From NCBI RefSeq assembly GCF_025989125.1, contig NZ_JAPDNR010000001.1, positions 310,001 to 374,000 of the forward strand: a stretch of 64,000 nt of DNA. Reading direction: 5' to 3'. Both the position numbers and the translations under genes were made by a program. Positions 7,816-15,646 of this stretch are shown here, one piece after another; the stretch's first letter is position 1; each line of letters begins with the position of its first letter. Origin of the DNA: Chitinophaga nivalis. GTDB lineage: Bacteria > Bacteroidota > Bacteroidia > Chitinophagales > Chitinophagaceae. The notes under the pieces were generated by a model, which ran no database searches, had not been told where the DNA came from, and saw only the letters and a program-made list of their open reading frames with translations.

Positions 7816-8046
7816 TTATTGCGCTGTTATAAATCTCACCAGTGCATTAAAGGTCTTTAAATCGTCTACACCATCCAGCGCTATATTTCTTTCCAACGTG
7901 GTTTCCATCATCATGATCAGATCTATACAATCCAGCGGATCCAGGCCCAGGTCTTCATACAAAAGAGCATCTTCATTTATCGGATTCCCATTACCCAGAT
8001 TATGATCGCTGATGAGTCGTTGTAAACGTTCTGCAATGGCTGTCAT
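7816..8046 (-). CDS. Acyl-carrier-protein-like protein lacking the phosphopantetheine serine
   Basis: 76 residues, the right size for a carrier protein. It has the four-helix pattern and the conserved helix II start as YEDLGLDPLDCIDLIMMMET. In functional carriers this motif is LGLDSLD, whose Ser carries the 4'-phosphopantetheine arm. Here the codon is CCG, proline (read from the minus strand near 7935-7950), so normal priming should be impossible. Helix III/IV sequence LKTFNALVRFITAQ also fits the family. It may be a structural or regulatory carrier homologue, or a decaying gene. No ketosynthase, adenylation or transferase partner is in the window. The small two-helix membrane protein follows. 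Confidence 0.75.
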   Translation of the reverse strand: MTAIAERLQRLISDHNLGNGNPINEDALLYEDLGLDPLDCIDLIMMMETTLERNIALDGVDDLKTFNALVRFITAQ

Positions 8047-8196
8047 AGGATGTATCAGTTATATCGCTGAGATTAAAAATAATGATCAAAAAAGTACCTT
8101 AAATATAATAGTAATTTTATTTTCAATGCACTATTTATCTGCCGTTTCCGAAACAGCCAGCTACTACAAAATGACATTACCAGTATGAGCAATGAC

Positions 8197-8394
8197 TCAC
8201 ACAGTTCCGCGACGACGACATAACGGCAACACCAGTCCGCTGCAAACACATCCTATGGCTTGATCGCAGATCAGGCGCCCCTGAGGATTACCACAAATAA
8301 AAAACGGGCACTCACCTTCCGTCATTCCATTTCCTTTAATTGTTTTCATTGTTTTTCTGTTGAGAGATTTGCCAGGTATTGACTTGTTTTTCAT
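8197..8394 (-). CDS. Cys-rich Gly-leader peptide, six cysteines (copy 1)
   Basis: 65 residues. The leader MKNKSIPGKSLNRKTMKTIK is followed by GNG (Gly21, Gly23). The core has six cysteines spaced C-X4-C-X8-C-X5-C-X1-C-X7-C and ends LCRRRGTV. The leader aligns without gaps to the peptide at 10640-10828 (K-x-I-G/P-G-K-x-L-x-R-x-x-M/L-K-T-I), and the cysteine plan is alike, so the two are paralogous. The pattern suggests an exported disulfide-rich or modified peptide cleaved after the Gly site. No dedicated exporter or modifying enzyme is adjacent. No named family assigned. Confidence 0.65.
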   Translation of the reverse strand: MKNKSIPGKSLNRKTMKTIKGNGMTEGECPFFICGNPQGRLICDQAIGCVCSGLVLPLCRRRGTV

Positions 8395-8530
8395 AACGAA
8401 TGATTTAGCAGGTAAATGATATAGACAATAGGTATTGTACAGGCTGAAAGGAAGTATTACTACTGTAAGATATTATATGCGGCTGTAATAAAATATCAGT
8501 ACATCATACCCACTGATACTGACGCTATCA

Positions 8531-8590
8531 GCATTCTATAAAACAGCAAGATCCGGTATTGGTACCGGATCTTGCTGTTTTATAGAATGC
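8531..8590. terminator. Perfect 28-bp inverted repeat, likely bidirectional terminator
   Basis: Arms at 8531-8558 and 8563-8590 are exact reverse complements around the 4-base loop ttgg. The GC-rich core (agcaagatccggta) is flanked by A runs and T runs, so each strand shows stem plus oligo-U. It lies between two leftward genes and would end the transcript of the gene at 8672-9055. The stem is about twice the usual terminator length. Confidence 0.7.
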
Positions 8591-8671
8591 ACCTGTGCTG
8601 TTGCCTCTATTCAGGCATTTTTTTTCGCCGACCTGACAGGAGTTGTAACAAGCACTCAACAGATCTGTCTA

Positions 8672-9055
8672 TCAGATATTTGGATGCAGATTAATATTGA
8701 TATCATCTATAAATGAAAAATCTGAAGTATCTAAATCATTGGATAATCTTTCCAGCCCATAACGGACATTAAGTTGTTGATGCATATAATATAATGTTTC
8801 TCCCTGTCTATCTAAATCTACATTAATACCAATGCCGCCATAAATACTTTTCTGTTCTTTTTCTGTGAGCAATACCAATGCTTCATTGAAGGATACTTTT
8901 CCTGTGCGCATAAGTAAATCATTTAATAGATTACGCCTACTCTGAGAGCTTTTCGGCATCCGCTGGATCACTAAACAAGGAAGCGGATTTTCAGTGAGGA
9001 AAATGTAACAATAGTAGATAACCCGTTCTATGTTACTTACGACAAAACAGTGCAT
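8672..9055 (-). CDS. Hypothetical protein with Gly-Gly motif
   Basis: 127 residues from the longest start; later in-frame ATGs at 8959 and 8911 are equally possible. The segment NEALVLLTEKEQKSIYGGIG looks like a double-glycine leader, with a Glu-rich helix then Gly-Gly. If the ATG at 8911 is used, the leader is about 26 residues and the core about 53. The core contains ETLYYMHQQLNVRYGLERLS and is acidic, without cysteine. The product family is unknown. The N-terminus of the long form (MHCFVVSNIERVIYYCYIFL) is unlike a leader, so I lean to a shorter start. Confidence 0.45.
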   Translation of the reverse strand: MHCFVVSNIERVIYYCYIFLTENPLPCLVIQRMPKSSQSRRNLLNDLLMRTGKVSFNEALVLLTEKEQKSIYGGIGINVDLDRQGETLYYMHQQLNVRYGLERLSNDLDTSDFSFIDDININLHPNI

Positions 9056-9140
9056 GCAGTTTTCTTTATTTCCACGTGCTAAGGCCCTGTATGCTATCCG
9101 AATAAAACAATAACCGCTCCGGACATCTTTCCATAAAAAA

Positions 9141-9164
9141 CCCTGATCACCTTAATGATCAGGG
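9141..9164 (-). terminator. Terminator of the tail-fibre-like gene
   Basis: Stem ccctgatca / tgatcaggg with loop ccttaa. On the minus strand it is followed by TTTTTT, giving a rho-independent terminator 34 bases after the gene's stop codon. Confidence 0.8.
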
Positions 9165-9197
9165 TACTTATCTCAAATAATATCAATTATTATACAG

Positions 9198-10373
9198 CTA
9201 CCTCTTACATTCCAATTTCTCTATCCGTTCCAGCAACTGTTTGTTTTGCTGCACTTGTTGCATTTTCAATTGCTCATTTTCTTTTTTGAGTTCAATCAGA
9301 TACAACGTCAGTTCTTCCACTTTCTGCAACAGCTTTTTATTCATCTCTCCCAAATCAACTCCTGTAATTGCGACCTCTTTAGCGGATGGAATATCCGGCA
9401 GATGCTGATGCGTTTTGATAAAGTCTGCTACTTCTGTTAATGGCTTTAAACGGTATTCCGGCAGGAATACAAAATCGGCCCAACCCTGTTGCGTGACTTT
9501 TACTCTTTGGGCGCCAATCGTACCATTTACAGCCAGTTTAAAATCCTTGTCTGGTGCAGTGGTACCAATCCCCACATTACCTGCTGCATTGATGATTAAC
9601 CGGGGTACACCGGCAGTAAATAATTTCATACCACCAAAGGCACTCAGCCAAAAAGAGTTACCCAAATTGCTCCAGCTATCGGTTGTCCATTGCATACCAT
9701 AATGGGGTTGCACTTTATTATCGTATGGAAACTGGTCTGTTAATATAGTTCCTACTTTCACATTGGTTTGCAGGGAAAGACTGTTGAAGAGATTCGTACT
9801 TCCATCTACGTAATTAATGGGTAATAAATAATACTTGCTGCTATCAAAGTCATACTTCACACCACCGGTCGTCAGCGTCAGCAGGGGGTTAGCCGGTGCA
9901 GTGACCGTTTGTCCGTAAGGGGCCGTATTCAAAGGGCTTCCGCCTGCAAAGTTGCCCGCAAAACGATAAAAAAGATTACCCCATTGATGATTCGATCGTA
10001 CCCAAACGGCATCATTAAAAATGTAAAAATTAGCACTCAGCGGATTACCGGAAGTACACCGTATCTCCAATCCATCAAAACGATCTGCCTTACCTTCCAG
10101 CTTATCTATCCGGATGCGGTAGGTGGCCTGCCGGTCATAATAGTTGGCATCTCCCTGAATACTCACGTCTATGACAGATGCATACCGATCGGTACCCGCG
10201 TTTATCTGAAATAACTTATAGTACAAAAGGCTGTAGGGGCTGGCGCCCAATTGTGTAGGCCCTACTGTTATCCAGGCATCCACCGTGCTGCCCTGTGCTA
10301 TACACTTCCTGGCTGTTATTGTTAAAAAAAGGACTGTTAATAAACAGACAACTGTTATACATCTTCTTTGCAT
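9198..10373 (-). CDS. Secreted tail-fibre-like protein with C-terminal coiled coil (paralogue A)
   Basis: 391 residues with an N-terminal signal peptide (hydrophobic VVCLLTVLFLTITA, cleavage near CIAQ). The middle is beta-rich and not recognised. From about residue 275 it has the motif AVNGTIGAQRVKVTQQGWAD then FVFLPEYRLKPLTEVADFIK and THQHLPDIPSA, then a coiled coil (EMNKKLLQKVEELTLYLIEL...). This module is common at the C-terminus of secreted Bacteroidota proteins and resembles the C-terminal region of phage tail-fibre proteins, where it can act in trimer assembly. The same module ends the protein at 15647-17047. Surface location is inferred from the signal peptide; function unknown. Confidence 0.75.
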   Translation of the reverse strand: MQRRCITVVCLLTVLFLTITARKCIAQGSTVDAWITVGPTQLGASPYSLLYYKLFQINAGTDRYASVIDVSIQGDANYYDRQATYRIRIDKLEGKADRFDGLEIRCTSGNPLSANFYIFNDAVWVRSNHQWGNLFYRFAGNFAGGSPLNTAPYGQTVTAPANPLLTLTTGGVKYDFDSSKYYLLPINYVDGSTNLFNSLSLQTNVKVGTILTDQFPYDNKVQPHYGMQWTTDSWSNLGNSFWLSAFGGMKLFTAGVPRLIINAAGNVGIGTTAPDKDFKLAVNGTIGAQRVKVTQQGWADFVFLPEYRLKPLTEVADFIKTHQHLPDIPSAKEVAITGVDLGEMNKKLLQKVEELTLYLIELKKENEQLKMQQVQQNKQLLERIEKLECKR

Positions 10374-10410
10374 AGGTATTTAGGGGGTTTAATATTCCAT
10401 TGTGATCATG

Positions 10411-10418
10411 CAAAGGTA
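10411..10418 (-). promoter_or_regulatory. -7 box of the tail-fibre-like gene
   Basis: TACCTTTG on the minus strand, matching TAnnTTTG, 38 bases upstream of the start codon at 10373. No convincing -33 TTTG at the proper spacing. Confidence 0.45.
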
Positions 10419-10639
10419 AAGGCTTACAACAGGAAAATACAGCTCCTCCATCCTCATTTATCCATCATTAACAACAATTAATATATCCCTTCGTTTATCC
10501 ATTACCGACAGATAATAAAATGACGGGTGCCAAACTATAGCAGCCCATGGGTTTAATTTACAGCTCCCTGGAGCATTAGCTGTAATTCCTGATCATATAA
10601 CCCTATCTATATAATTACCTAAACAATCAATGTAGAACC

Positions 10640-10828
10640 ATGAAAACACACAAAACAATCGGAAAACATCTCAAGAGAGCTGCATTAAAAACAATCCATG
10701 GTGGCATCAATAGTGCTGCACTGGCTTGCCAGGGAAAATCCTGCCGGACATCTGACGACTGCCAAAGTAGCAAAGGCCCGATCACTTGTGCCTGTCTGTT
10801 CTATGCTGCCCGCTGCGTAAGCATTTAA
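10640..10828 (+). CDS. Cys-rich Gly-Gly-leader peptide, six cysteines (copy 2)
   Basis: 62 residues. The leader MKTHKTIGKHLKRAALKTIH ends at Gly21-Gly22. The core carries six cysteines spaced C-X4-C-X5-C-X8-C-X1-C-X6-C, ending ARCVSI. It matches the peptide at 8197-8394 position by position in the leader, and shares the first, fourth-fifth and last cysteine spacings in the core. Three disulfides, or a Cys-based modification, are the plausible outcomes. It lies between the tail-fibre-like gene and an XRE regulator, with no exporter or modifying enzyme adjacent. A secreted peptide natural product or toxin is inferred from layout only. Confidence 0.65.
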   Translation: MKTHKTIGKHLKRAALKTIHGGINSAALACQGKSCRTSDDCQSSKGPITCACLFYAARCVSI

Positions 10829-10839
10829 CAACACTCTTT

Positions 10840-10878
10840 CCGGCCTGTACTTTCAAAATGGCTGAAAGGCAGGCCGGA
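10840..10878. terminator. Hairpin between convergent genes, possible terminator
   Basis: tccggcctg (left) pairs with caggccgga (right), extended inside by ctttca/tgaaag. It sits between the Cys-rich peptide and the convergent XRE gene. It lacks a clear T run on either side, so terminator function is uncertain. Confidence 0.4.
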
Positions 10879-10912
10879 TCAATCGTCTATATACTTGTAG
10901 TACTTTCTCTTT

Positions 10913-11152
10913 TCAGCAATCAAAAAAATCGCAGGGTGTAATACCCAATGCTTCCGCGAGGGAGTAAAGTGTAGGAACAGTAGGGCTTATGGCGCCTATT
11001 TCTATCTTGCGGATCTGTGAATGATCAATATCTGCCAATAGTGCCAGCTGACGCATACTTAGCTTCTTGCCTTTTCTAAGCTTGCGCAGCTTTTCACCAA
11101 ATTCCTGCTTAATCTGATTGGCCCTTTCATGCATAGGGGCAAAATGAACCAA
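10913..11152 (-). CDS. XRE-family helix-turn-helix regulator
   Basis: 79 residues from the first ATG, or 73 from the ATG at 11134. It is nearly all one DNA-binding domain: FGEKLRKLRKGKKLSMRQLA then LLADIDHSQIRKIEIGAISP and TVPTLYSLAEALGITPCDFF, a Cro/C1 HTH with the IDHSQIRKIE recognition region. No sensor or enzyme domain follows. It is convergent with the six-Cys peptide gene and divergent from the structured element at 11.25 kb. Its target is unknown. Confidence 0.85.
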   Translation of the reverse strand: MVHFAPMHERANQIKQEFGEKLRKLRKGKKLSMRQLALLADIDHSQIRKIEIGAISPTVPTLYSLAEALGITPCDFFDC

Positions 11153-11210
11153 TACTGAAAAATAAATGTGGTCAAATTTTACCCATTCCTGGACTTTTAT
11201 TATCTTACGT

Positions 11211-11218
11211 TATCTTTG
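11211..11218 (+). promoter_or_regulatory. -7 box upstream of the structured element
   Basis: TATCTTTG, an exact TAnnTTTG match, about 40 bases before the long hairpin at 11251-11354. No clear -33 TTTG. It would drive transcription through the hairpin toward the gene at 11451. Confidence 0.4.
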
Positions 11219-11250
11219 CTGCCCTAAATTATCAGGGGCATCGCTTTGAT

Positions 11251-11354
11251 CCTGTCCGACCCGCCAAAAATAGGACACAGGGTAGAGTGAAGCCCGCGAC
11301 TTTTGTGCGCGGGCTCTTCTTGTCCGTGTCTACCTTGGCGGGTCGGGCGGCAGG
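11251..11354 (+). ncRNA. Strongly structured intergenic element, candidate small RNA
   Basis: The region folds on itself end to end. The outer arms CCGACCCGCCAA (11256-11267) and TTGGCGGGTCGG (11335-11346) pair over 12 bp and extend with CCTG/CAGG (11251-11254 with 11351-11354). A middle stem pairs taggacac with gtgtcta (one bulge), and an inner stem agcccgcg/cgcgggct (11291-11298 with 11308-11315) caps it with loop acttttgtg. The GC content is well above its flanks, and a TATCTTTG promoter box lies upstream. It matches no RNA family I recognise (not SRP RNA, tmRNA, RNase P or a riboswitch). A repetitive palindromic element is the alternative; strand is assumed from the promoter box. Confidence 0.4.
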
Positions 11355-11450
11355 TTGAGTTCCGCGCCTTTTCTATCTATTCCGGCTCCGGATCTCCATA
11401 GAAAAATCCAGGTTTATAGCCATCAATTACAGGTCAGTTACACCTGACAG

Positions 11451-11798
11451 TTGCTGGTATATAGTATGCACCCTAAATCTATCAGTATGAAAACAGGAAC
11501 ACCCGGAAGCACGCCACATGCCGCGAAAAAAGACAAGAAAGAATTTACCAAAGGAGCCGTAGCCGCAAACGTATTCAACAAACTACTGCCCATACCTATG
11601 ATATATACCGCAGAAGAGCGCAGAGAACTGGAGAAAAAAGCCCAACACATCAGCTCCCGGTACTTCAAGTCAGCAGACCATACCGCTACCTGTAGTGTGG
11701 TGATTGTTGATAATGCCTATAACATTTACGTACATACCGGTAATATTGGTGCAGGTGCTGTGATTGAAAGCTATAGCTATAGTTCCAATGCTATATAA
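11451..11798 (+). CDS. Hypothetical protein
   Basis: 115 residues from the first ATG; ATGs at 11466 and 11487 would give 110 and 103 residues. The N-terminus is lysine-rich and probably flexible. The middle, MIYTAEERRELEKKAQHISS then RYFKSADHTATCSVVIVDNA, suggests a helix followed by a beta-hairpin, and the C-terminus is Ser/Tyr-rich (IESYSYSSNAI). No signal peptide, membrane helix or known motif. It follows the structured element and is closed by a terminator, so it seems to be a single-gene unit. Function unknown. Confidence 0.55.
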   Translation: MLVYSMHPKSISMKTGTPGSTPHAAKKDKKEFTKGAVAANVFNKLLPIPMIYTAEERRELEKKAQHISSRYFKSADHTATCSVVIVDNAYNIYVHTGNIGAGAVIESYSYSSNAI

Positions 11799-11871
11799 GC
11801 CAGGAAACAATCTTCAAACTGAAATGCATCTTTATATACAACGCCATGGTAGACTATACCCATCGTAAAAG

Positions 11872-11905
11872 CTAACGGCAGATACATGATCTGCCGTTAG
11901 TTTTT
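11872..11905. terminator. Bidirectional terminator between convergent genes
   Basis: 12-bp stem ctaacggcagat / atctgccgttag (11872-11883 with 11889-11900), loop acatg, T run on the plus strand and A-rich flank on the other side. It serves the gene ending at 11798 and the convergent gene ending at 11928. Confidence 0.85.
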
Positions 11906-11927
11906 ATCTGTTATCAATTAATCGTTA

Positions 11928-13967
11928 TTACCTGGTCAACAGCACTTTCCCTCTTATCACCTTCCCATTCTTCGTTTGTACCTGAATAAAATAAAACCCA
12001 TCCGGCAACAATACCGGCAGTTGCAAACTATTATTATTCATCACCTCCCGGTAAACCGGCCGCCCTTGTACATCGGTGACTAAAACCCGGCTACCACCAG
12101 TCTCCTGCTTAGTACGTAGTTGCATATATCCGGTCGTCGGATTCGGGAAGAAATAACTTTCATTATCTACCGCAGCACCTACCGGTTGTATCCACTTGTT
12201 AGTGGCTTTGGCAGCTGTATTAAACCGCTCATTCACCACCACCCGGATACCCACATGGTTGCTGCTGCAAACCCCACTGTCGACCCCGGCATAATAGGTA
12301 GTGGTCACATCCGGAATGACCAGATACGGACTGCCGGTAAATACCGGTACGCCACCATTAGGTGTCTCATACCATTGAATGGTATTACCATAGTTGGAAA
12401 AGGCTTCCAGCAGCACAGTATCGCCCGCAAATATGGAGATAATGGAATCCACCACAAAAGGCTGTTGTGGCGACGGATACACCGTTACAGGTGCTTCTAC
12501 CCGGATGCTATTACAGCCATTGCTATCTGCCTGCGCATAATAACTGGTGGTATACGCCGGCCCTACATACAAGCTATCGCCTACAAATAACGGAGCGCCG
12601 CCGGTTCTCGTTTCATACCATTTGATGTTATATCCCACTGCGGTCAGCAATACTGAATCGCCGTTACAGATATTCAGGTAGCCGCTGACCTCCCGTACAA
12701 CCGGTTTTGGTTTCACCGAAATAGTCACCCCTACCCGATCGCTGCTACAGCCATTGTTATTCACCTGTGCATAGTAGGTGGTGGCCGTATCCGGATTTAC
12801 CCGGAATGGTTTTCCACTATATAACAGCGAGCCGCCGGTAAGCGAATCATGCCAGGTTACATTCAGACCCGTAGCCGTGATAGATATGCCATCGCCTTTA
12901 CAGATGGTGGTACTGCGGGTAGTTACCGGTACGGCAGGCTTGGCTCTTACAGTAACGGTAACGCCTGTACGCTTACTGGTACAGCCATCACTCTCTACCT
13001 GCGCATAATAGGTAGTAGTAGTGGCTGGCTTCACTACAAAGGGACTGCCCGAATACAATAGTCCATCACCGGTAGCTGTATTATACCAGCGGATATTGTT
13101 GCCGGTGGCCGTCAACACGGCAGAGTCCCCAATACAGATACCCGAAGGGCCACCTGCTACCGGTGCTGCCGGCTTTGGTAACAGTGTAACGGTAACGGGC
13201 ACACGTACGCTGCTGCAACTGCCACTGATGGCAGCCACATAATAGGTGGTGTTTTTGGATGGCTTCACCCGGAAAGTATTACCGGTAGCCAGTGGCGCAT
13301 CGCCGGTGGCGCCGGCATACCAGCTGATCGAGGTACCACTCACAGCTGGCACGGTAAAAGTGGCCGTATCGCCGGTGCAGATGATCGCATTGCCGGGAGT
13401 TGCCACTGGTGCTGCTGGTGCCACTGATTGACGGCGGGCATAATACAACCGGAATCCGGTTAACTGCCCCTGTTGTACACTGGACAGGGTTAGCTTTACC
13501 CGGTCGAAACGCCTGGCGGGCTTCAGCAATATGGCTGCACGCGTACCATTATGCGTTAGCTGTACGATGCCAGCTGTTACCGTCTGTGCATCGTTGTTGG
13601 AAAGGGTACCATTGTAGGTTTGTACTGTTACCCCGCTAAATAAACCGGTATGCAGCACACTGTTGCTGCTACCAATACCAATCACCAGGGAATCACATCC
13701 GATTGTACTGCTACCGGAAAAAATCAGGGTCTGTTCTACACTCACGCCCGACAGGACGCCATTCATTACAAAAACGGAATAGTCATCAAGACTGTTACTA
13801 TTGACGGGGTTTTCGGGGTTACTGACACTACATGAAAAACAATTGCCATTTACCCGGTTGGATTGGCTGCCGGCATATATTGCCTGGCCATGGCTCTTTG
13901 AAGTAACATACAAACAAGTCATTAACAGACATACAAATGGTTTTAAGAGGTACAACCGCATTTTCAT
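11928..13967 (-). CDS. T9SS-secreted protein with five Ig-like repeats
   Basis: 679 residues from the ATG at 13967; the open frame extends 43 codons further, but the signal peptide (MKMRLYLLKPFVCLLMTCLY, cleavage near SHGQA) starts here. After an N-terminal beta-sandwich-like region come five repeats of about 78-83 residues with a shared pattern: C-x-G-D near the start, W-Y/H in the middle, T-T-Y-Y-A, then C-S-S/T. Repeat 5 has lost its first cysteine. The last ~75 residues (FPNPTTGYMQLRTKQ ... GKVIRGKVLLTR) form a type IX secretion sorting domain, so the protein is exported and anchored or released at the surface. A structural or adhesive role is inferred from the repeats; no catalytic domain seen. 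Confidence 0.85.
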   Translation of the reverse strand: MKMRLYLLKPFVCLLMTCLYVTSKSHGQAIYAGSQSNRVNGNCFSCSVSNPENPVNSNSLDDYSVFVMNGVLSGVSVEQTLIFSGSSTIGCDSLVIGIGSSNSVLHTGLFSGVTVQTYNGTLSNNDAQTVTAGIVQLTHNGTRAAILLKPARRFDRVKLTLSSVQQGQLTGFRLYYARRQSVAPAAPVATPGNAIICTGDTATFTVPAVSGTSISWYAGATGDAPLATGNTFRVKPSKNTTYYVAAISGSCSSVRVPVTVTLLPKPAAPVAGGPSGICIGDSAVLTATGNNIRWYNTATGDGLLYSGSPFVVKPATTTTYYAQVESDGCTSKRTGVTVTVRAKPAVPVTTRSTTICKGDGISITATGLNVTWHDSLTGGSLLYSGKPFRVNPDTATTYYAQVNNNGCSSDRVGVTISVKPKPVVREVSGYLNICNGDSVLLTAVGYNIKWYETRTGGAPLFVGDSLYVGPAYTTSYYAQADSNGCNSIRVEAPVTVYPSPQQPFVVDSIISIFAGDTVLLEAFSNYGNTIQWYETPNGGVPVFTGSPYLVIPDVTTTYYAGVDSGVCSSNHVGIRVVVNERFNTAAKATNKWIQPVGAAVDNESYFFPNPTTGYMQLRTKQETGGSRVLVTDVQGRPVYREVMNNNSLQLPVLLPDGFYFIQVQTKNGKVIRGKVLLTR

Positions 13968-14313
13968 AAAGAGGAGTTTAATATTGAACAGTAATGATGA
14001 TGCAGGAGGATAAAAGGACCACTTCACAGGGGGGAACCAGGCTGTCAGTGTATTGTGACAAAGAACTGAAAACAAGCTACTTCCCGGCAGCTGCACGGGA
14101 AAAGCGATAGTAGTTTCAAGGACAGCTGTCAGCCAAAAGGGTCGTCAGGACAGATACCAAAACGCTGCTGCAGCTATGTATTTTACGGCTGCTGCGCAAA
14201 ACTATCATTTTACACTGAGGCTAATTCGCATCCATTTAAAAGCAATACGGTAATAACATGGATCATAAAACAGGAAATGTGGCTATCGCAGAGAAAGGCT
14301 ATGTAGGTGCGGA

Positions 14314-14589
14314 TTACTTTTTCCGTTTCTTCTTCCCGGTTTTGGCCTCCTTCCGGGCAAGGGTATGTAGCAGCTCATCTTCCACTCCGATCAGATCTGC
14401 CAGGGTTATTAACTCTTCGATTGTAAACAGACCAGGATGATCCAGCTTCTTCAGAAAGGTGAGATATCCTACACCTAAGTGTTTGTAAATATTGGTTTTA
14501 GACACATAATCGAATATTTCAGCAATCCGGGATATACCTCCGGCTTCCAGTAAGGCCTTTACAGCTGCATATTTCTTTTCCTGTGCCAT
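14314..14589 (-). CDS. Hypothetical helical protein
   Basis: 91 residues. Mostly helical, with ALLEAGGISRIAEIFDYVSK then TNIYKHLGVGYLTFLKKLDH, which resembles a helix-turn-helix-like arrangement, and IEELITLADLIGVEDELLHT. The C-terminus is very basic (KEAKTGKKKRKK), suggesting nucleic-acid contact. No confident family. It stands alone between the T9SS gene and a rightward gene; the upstream sequence includes an ATTACTATATAGATAGTAAT-type inverted repeat near 14630-14650 that could be an operator. Confidence 0.55.
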   Translation of the reverse strand: MAQEKKYAAVKALLEAGGISRIAEIFDYVSKTNIYKHLGVGYLTFLKKLDHPGLFTIEELITLADLIGVEDELLHTLARKEAKTGKKKRKK

Positions 14590-14842
14590 TACCGAAAAGT
14601 AATAACATATTTATTGTATGCGACAATAAATTACTATATAGATAGTAATTATTTCAATTTGATAATTAATAATTCTCATTCAGGAATTTTATATGTACAT
14701 TCTTATTAACTTAGCTACCTGTTACTATTGCCGGTATCAGGATACCGGAAAGCCGGATAACCATTCCCTGTATGCGCCATACCATTGGCTGCTGTAGCCA
14801 TACCATACGATGTAATCATCTATCTGAATAAAATATAACCAG

Positions 14843-15235
14843 ATGGCCACCTCATTTATTCACTGGCAAAAATCCAAACGTATCCTTGCCCTGGAAGCAA
14901 GTGCTATTGACCGGTACCTTTTGCATACCATCTTTGGAAGAATCAATATTGCTGCTGATATTACTTCCAACTTGCCTGATGGGCTGCAGGCCGCCGGTCA
15001 ACACGCCTATCATGCGGTATTCCTGGATTGGCTGCTGGCAGACTCACAGGTATCCCCTCTTCAAACTATCTGTACCTGTAAACAGCTGGCACAGGTACCC
15101 GTTGTAGTGATGTCATGCGATGTATACCCGGCATCCCGCCAGGCAGCTCTTCAGGCCGGTGCAGCCCTGTATATACATAAACCACTGACCACCCGGCTGA
15201 TGATAGACATCCTGTTAACAATACTTCCTTTGTGA
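14843..15235 (+). CDS. Stand-alone response-regulator receiver-like domain
   Basis: 130 residues, the size of a single CheY-type domain with no output domain. The phosphoacceptor strand is HAVFLDWLLAD (Asp about residue 61), the Ser/Thr position is VVVMSCD, and the conserved Lys is in LYIHKPL. The acidic cluster at the first strand, normally two acidic residues, is reduced to LALEASAID, so magnesium binding may be weak or altered. No histidine kinase is nearby. It could relay phosphate to another protein or bind without phosphorylation. Confidence 0.7.
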   Translation: MATSFIHWQKSKRILALEASAIDRYLLHTIFGRINIAADITSNLPDGLQAAGQHAYHAVFLDWLLADSQVSPLQTICTCKQLAQVPVVVMSCDVYPASRQAALQAGAALYIHKPLTTRLMIDILLTILPL

Positions 15236-15305
15236 TGTTATTATTTACGACATCACCTCCCTGCAATGGCGTACTCATTCCGGTATGTTTTCATAAACAT
15301 CAGCC

Positions 15306-15542
15306 ATGTATCCGATCGTTGTCTTTTCAAAAAATGTTATGGGTAATATTTATAAGAAAGAAACCATCAGTCTGCAGTTACATTATTATGCTATAAAAAT
15401 AGCCGTTCAGCAGGCAGAAATACGTATCTGTTCACAACAACAACGACAGCTGCATCTATACAAAAAGATGCTATGTCTGCTTGCTGTTACCTTGCTGCTG
15501 GTTATCCTCTTCACGCTCTGGTTTACCCTGCTGGTAGCATAA
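15306..15542 (+). CDS. Small hypothetical protein with one membrane helix
   Basis: 78 residues from the first ATG, or 67 from the ATG at 15339. A polar Gln-rich helical part (AVQQAEIRICSQQQRQLHLY) is followed by a C-terminal hydrophobic helix (MLCLLAVTLLLVILFTLWFT). It could be a small single-pass membrane protein. No family recognised and no operon partner is evident, although the next gene starts about 100 bases on. Confidence 0.4.
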   Translation: MYPIVVFSKNVMGNIYKKETISLQLHYYAIKIAVQQAEIRICSQQQRQLHLYKKMLCLLAVTLLLVILFTLWFTLLVA

Positions 15543-15646
15543 TACAACGTATCTTTTCCTTTCTGGTACCTCATGATCATCTGCAGATAATATTTAACCT
15601 TTATTTTTACATCTTCCGAAAAGCACATCCCTTTAATCAGATACCT

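Noticed and set aside
11251..11354. Integron attC site or retron msr-msd
   Set aside because: No R-box core of the GTTRRRY type, no integron integrase and no reverse transcriptase nearby.
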